Shown: in pieces, positions 6,058 through 8,813 of the stretch
Position numbering within the stretch: position 1 is the first letter of the stretch
Layout: the number at the start of each line of letters is the position of its first letter
Origin: Candidatus Zixiibacteriota bacterium
Lineage (GTDB): Bacteria; Zixibacteria; MSB-5A5; JAABVY01; JAHJOQ01
NCBI GenBank assembly: GCA_030631455.1
Contig: DAOVLC010000040.1
Location: 1 to 8,813 of the forward strand
DNA length: 8,813 nucleotides
Direction: 5' to 3'
Notes under the pieces: generated by a model
Database searches by the model: none
What the model was told of the DNA's origin: nothing
The model's input: the letters and a program-made list of their open reading frames with translations, nothing else
Made by a program: the position numbers and the translations under genes

Positions 6058-7212
6058 ATGAGTGCTTCGGATCACAAAGTTGTAGACATGCACTTCCACG
6101 TAGGTCTCGTGGGAGACCGTTGGAAGGAATTGGGCGGTATGTCGAAAGAGTACCGTAGCGATCTCACCTACAAGATATTCCTAATGTACGTGAGGCTTGA
6201 CGACGACAAGGTCTGCGATGCCGTACTGAAGCAGAGAACGCTTGAGACAATTGATTCCAGCGTCGTCGATAAAGTCGTGTGCCTGGCGCTTGATCCGGTC
6301 TATCGATCGGATGGGACTCGCGATGAAGGTCGCTCTCACATGTGGGTCGATAACGAATACATCATTGATCTGCGGAAAGAGTTACCCGAGAGGGTTCTTT
6401 TTGGTGCGTCAGTTCATCCGTACGACCTAAAATTCGAAGACCGCGTCAAGAAGTGTATCGATGAAGGTGCGGTGCTTTTGAAATGGTTGCCGTCTGCGCA
6501 GCAGATTAACCTGGCTGATAGTCGTGTTCTGAAGGCCCTGCGGTTTCTTGCGACTGCCTGCCCGGGCGATAAGCCGTTGCCGTTGCTCTTGCACAACGGC
6601 CCCGAGTATGCGATTCCAACAACTGATCACCGTACGAAATCTTATGACTATCTGTGCTGGTCTTCATGGGACAACATTGTCAACTTTTTCCGCTTCAGGA
6701 AGAAGTGGCATAAACCGGAGATTAAGAAGATCCACCGGAACTTTGACCTAGCTCTCAAGGAGGGAGCGGTGATAATCTTTGCGCATTGCGGTCTTCCTTA
6801 CTTCTCTTCCGGCGTCCTTGGACAAGTTCTTGAGCATTCCGAACTCAGTGTGGTCAAGGACTATCTCACTCGTACTGCACGTGGAGACTTCGGGAACGGA
6901 AAATGCTTTGCAGACACGTCGGCAGTCGCAACACCATTCCGTCGGAGCTACTTCTCTAAGATTAACAAGTTTCCCAAGGATCTTCTGCTGTTTGGAAGCG
7001 ATTTCCCGACCCCCGTTTTTGAGCTATCAGCCGACTCGGGAGAGATGTTCAAAGATTTCAAGGCGATCCTGAAAGGGAAATTGTATCGCATCGTAGTCCC
7101 ACAGGACAATCTCCTGGATGTAAATCTCAGGGAGCAGCGAAAGGCTTTTCCCGGAGCCACGATGTTCACCAATTTTTCGCGCTACGGCTTCGACCGGAGC
7201 ATCGATGAATAG
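6058..7212 (+). CDS. Amidohydrolase_2-type metal-dependent hydrolase, substrate unknown
   Basis: This is a 384-residue cytoplasmic protein of the amidohydrolase superfamily (Amidohydro_2/ACMSD-like TIM barrel), with no signal peptide. Metal-site motifs appear in the expected order: DMHFH (10-14, H12 and H14) on strand 1, GASVHPYD (116-123), LLKWLPSAQ (140-148) with K142, LLLHNGPEY (176-184) with H179, IIFAHCGLP (239-247) with H243, and LLFGSDFPTP (310-319) with D315. The closing NFSRYGF resembles the C-terminal N-x-x-R-h-h of the family. Members hydrolyse or decarboxylate small ring or carboxylate substrates, and the sequence does not show which. Residues about 190-230 form a basic, aromatic-rich insertion (KSYDYLCWSSWDNIVNFFRF, then RKKWHKPEIKKIHR) that may cap the active site. 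ATG 6058 has a strong AAGGAG seven bases upstream. It is probably a single-gene unit, with divergent and convergent neighbours. Confidence 0.85.
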   Translation: MSASDHKVVDMHFHVGLVGDRWKELGGMSKEYRSDLTYKIFLMYVRLDDDKVCDAVLKQRTLETIDSSVVDKVVCLALDPVYRSDGTRDEGRSHMWVDNEYIIDLRKELPERVLFGASVHPYDLKFEDRVKKCIDEGAVLLKWLPSAQQINLADSRVLKALRFLATACPGDKPLPLLLHNGPEYAIPTTDHRTKSYDYLCWSSWDNIVNFFRFRKKWHKPEIKKIHRNFDLALKEGAVIIFAHCGLPYFSSGVLGQVLEHSELSVVKDYLTRTARGDFGNGKCFADTSAVATPFRRSYFSKINKFPKDLLLFGSDFPTPVFELSADSGEMFKDFKAILKGKLYRIVVPQDNLLDVNLREQRKAFPGATMFTNFSRYGFDRSIDE

Positions 7213-7253
7213 AAATTCACTATAGGATACTCGGAGACATAACCGCTTGCTGC

Positions 7254-7301
7254 GAGACCGTCAGAGAATTCCGGGGAATCGCAAGATGGGCGTTCGGTCT
7301 C
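7254..7301. repeat. Inverted repeat in the convergent gap after the amidohydrolase gene
   Basis: GAGACCG (7254-7260) is the exact reverse complement of CGGTCTC (7295-7301), with 34 nt between the arms. A short ATTC/GAAT hairpin (7268-7279) lies inside. The gap separates two convergent genes, so a two-way termination role is possible. No T tract follows either arm, which makes an intrinsic terminator doubtful. Confidence 0.25.
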
Positions 7302-7317
7302 ATGGATTGGATTGCAT

Positions 7318-8778
7318 TCAGAGCGGGCAGTCCTCGCACGGTGCCGGGCCGTCGGCGAAGATGTAATTCAGCAGGTATACTACGTCATCGATATCGCAGT
7401 TGCCGCTACAGTTGGCATCACAGACCTCATCAGATGGCGGCGGCGGGCCATCGAGGAAGACATAGTTGAGCAGATAAACAACGTCATCGATATCGATCTC
7501 ATCGCTGCCGTTCACATCGCCGCAAGCGTAAATGTGGGGCACCTTCTCGAAACTCACTATGTGCCGTTCCTGCATGAAACGGTAAAGGTATAGATGACCA
7601 AACCCCACATACCAGAGATTAGGTCTGTTCTTGATATAGTTTATGTGTGGTCGCGCGTAGCCGTTTTCGGACCAGTCCACACACTGCGGGTGCACCATGA
7701 GGTGGTAAATGCCGCCGACTGCGATGACACCGTCGAACTTGTTGTTGAGAGTCCACACGGTTGGGACACACAAACCGCACCAGTCACAAATGCCAGAGTT
7801 GTTATCACCCATTTCTATTGAATACCCTACTCTATCGAATAGTCCCCAGATATTATCCCAATCCGCAAATGTGTAATCTTCTTCACCATACATTCGGCTC
7901 ACCAGATATCCATGATCTCCCAGCGCCGAAAGAACATTGTAGTCACTCAAACCGTACGGTTCGAGCCAGGCGTATATGTACTCCTGATCCCCCTTGGCAT
8001 AAGGCACATCGACGTTGTTGATAATATCATCCCTGCTTCCTTCGGTTTCTGAATCATAGTCAAAATACGGTGGAAATGGATGAGTTCTTGAGTGTGAAGC
8101 CGGCTCGACATACCCCTGCTCGATCTTGGCCTGCACGGCGTCCCAGTCCGGCGCAAGAGTGCTGTCGCCATCGAATCCCTGAGTGACAATCCCCGCCGTG
8201 AACCATATCCTCGCCTCCGCAAACAGATCGCAGGCCGCCTGAAATCCTATCTCGTGCTCTTCTCCGCATCCCCAGTCGTCTCCCGTGACAACTACGACCG
8301 CATCCCGGTTGTCATAGTAGTCGGTGATGCCCAGATAATCGACATCGATAATCTCATCCGATAAGTCCGTGATTCTAAGGTGGATCTCGTCGCTTGTATC
8401 GCCGAATGCGACTGTCACAAAGGCCGTGTCGTTGCCCGCACTGAACCTGACCGCTTCGATCCCGTTGAAGGAATCCCCGGCAGTTTTTTCCGTTATCCGT
8501 AGCCAGTCCTCGGTTGCTGAGTAACGCCGGTATACCTTCAAATCGGGTGAAGCTGGCAGTATATGAAAAGCATACGTTACCGGGTACGCGAGGCCGTAAT
8601 CATTATGTGTAGTCGTGCCTACGGACAATCTGATGTAGTCATACGGGATGAATCCGGTTGAAGATTCGCCGGCGGCCGGTGTCAGACCGATCAGGATCAT
8701 CAGCAGAAGCCTGGCTATGGATTGGGATAACGAGGCTCCGAAAAGCTTGGGAATTGAGGTCTTGGGTTTCACAGTCAT
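7318..8778 (-). CDS. Secreted NodB-like (CE4 polysaccharide deacetylase-type) protein with C-terminal dockerin-like pair
   Basis: This is a 486-residue exported protein. The signal peptide spans about residues 1-37: basic n-region, core LLLMILIGL (24-32), likely cleavage near PAAG. Residues 40-155 are beta-rich (PVTYAFHILPASPDLKVYRR, later FNGIEAVRFSAG). Residues 160-300 carry NodB-type motifs: VVVVTGDDW (161-169) as motif 1 with D167/D168, ASHSRTH (227-233) as motif 2 with H229/H233, and SRMYG (294-298) as a possible motif 3. H359 or H363 (GIYHLMVHP) may be the distal His. CE4 enzymes remove acetyl groups from cell-wall or capsule sugars. Here motif 1 is TGDD, not TFDD, so activity is not certain. 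Residues 421-474 hold two dockerin-like calcium-binding repeats, and the C-terminus is rich in Pro and Cys. Twelve cysteines follow the signal peptide, including CDWCGLC (331-337). No good ribosome binding site precedes ATG 8778 and the frame is open to the right edge, so a start outside the window cannot be excluded. Confidence 0.8.
   Translation of the reverse strand: MTVKPKTSIPKLFGASLSQSIARLLLMILIGLTPAAGESSTGFIPYDYIRLSVGTTTHNDYGLAYPVTYAFHILPASPDLKVYRRYSATEDWLRITEKTAGDSFNGIEAVRFSAGNDTAFVTVAFGDTSDEIHLRITDLSDEIIDVDYLGITDYYDNRDAVVVVTGDDWGCGEEHEIGFQAACDLFAEARIWFTAGIVTQGFDGDSTLAPDWDAVQAKIEQGYVEPASHSRTHPFPPYFDYDSETEGSRDDIINNVDVPYAKGDQEYIYAWLEPYGLSDYNVLSALGDHGYLVSRMYGEEDYTFADWDNIWGLFDRVGYSIEMGDNNSGICDWCGLCVPTVWTLNNKFDGVIAVGGIYHLMVHPQCVDWSENGYARPHINYIKNRPNLWYVGFGHLYLYRFMQERHIVSFEKVPHIYACGDVNGSDEIDIDDVVYLLNYVFLDGPPPPSDEVCDANCSGNCDIDDVVYLLNYIFADGPAPCEDCPL
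7357..7518 (-). repeat. Two dockerin type I-like repeats, 99-nt period
   Basis: Repeat 1 (residues 421-441, 7518-7456) reads DVNGSDEIDIDDVVYLLNYV. Repeat 2 (residues 454-474, 7419-7357) reads DANCSGNCDIDDVVYLLNYI. Calcium-loop positions 1, 3, 5 and 12 are D, N, S and D in both, with Ser replacing the usual Asp at position 5. DNA identity remains in the core (ACGTCATCGATATCG on the plus strand at 7382-7396 and 7481-7495), which points to an internal duplication. Repeat 2 has Cys at loop positions 4 and 8, which could form a disulfide. Confidence 0.85.
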
Positions 8779-8813
8779 TGCATCATACCGCTTATTCGTT
8801 GAGGGTCGTATAC

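Noticed and set aside
7357..7518. The 99-nt periodic similarity looked like a possible tandem DNA repeat or array.
   Set aside because: It is explained by two dockerin-like protein repeats. There are only two units and no spacer pattern as in CRISPR.
7594..8021. Open frames on the plus strand opposite the dockerin protein gene.
   Set aside because: They are short, lack ribosome binding sites, and lie opposite a gene with signal peptide, motifs and dockerin repeats.

Overview
The window looks like a piece of a bacterial chromosome of roughly 50% GC, from a Gram-negative-type lineage. The best clue to the lineage is the right-hand gene. It encodes a secreted protein ending in two dockerin-like repeats of the form D-x-N-x-S...DIDDVVYLLNY, each followed by a D-G-P-x-P turn. 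From family knowledge this style is common in secreted proteins of the FCB-group candidate phyla, Zixibacteria in particular. That placement is an inference and was not tested.

Layout from left to right. (1) Positions 1-1691, plus strand: the C-terminal end of a flotillin-family protein, then after a 166-nt gap a PspC-domain protein and an overlapping LiaF-like membrane protein with a toastrack-type adhesin domain. This is a membrane or envelope-stress module. (2) Positions 1730-5750, minus strand, transcribed right to left: MoxR AAA+ ATPase, DUF58 protein with a vWA-type metal site, endonuclease IV (nfo), then a divergent YchF/OLA1-type GTPase. moxR and the DUF58 gene are 28 nt apart. The DUF58 stop and the nfo start share one base. 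ychF lies 109 nt further on, behind two overlapping inverted repeats. (3) Positions 5751-6057: a divergent intergenic region with one plausible sigma70-type promoter facing each way. (4) Positions 6058-7212, plus strand: a cytoplasmic amidohydrolase_2-type metal-dependent hydrolase. (5) Positions 7318-8778, minus strand: a secreted protein with a beta-rich N-terminal region, a NodB-like (CE4) deacetylase signature and a C-terminal dockerin-like pair.

How the genes may work together. The flotillin, PspC and LiaF-like proteins probably sense or organise stress at the inner membrane. MoxR and DUF58 form a well-known chaperone-like ATPase/vWA pair. The DNA-repair enzyme coupled to that pair is the least expected arrangement here. 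The amidohydrolase and the dockerin protein converge and look like independent transcription units.

I saw no tRNA, rRNA, CRISPR array, insertion sequence or phage gene. Nothing here is clearly a new defence or mobile system. The most useful leads are the nfo coupling, the overlapping inverted repeats before ychF, the phased direct repeat before the PspC gene, and the dockerin-tagged NodB-like protein.
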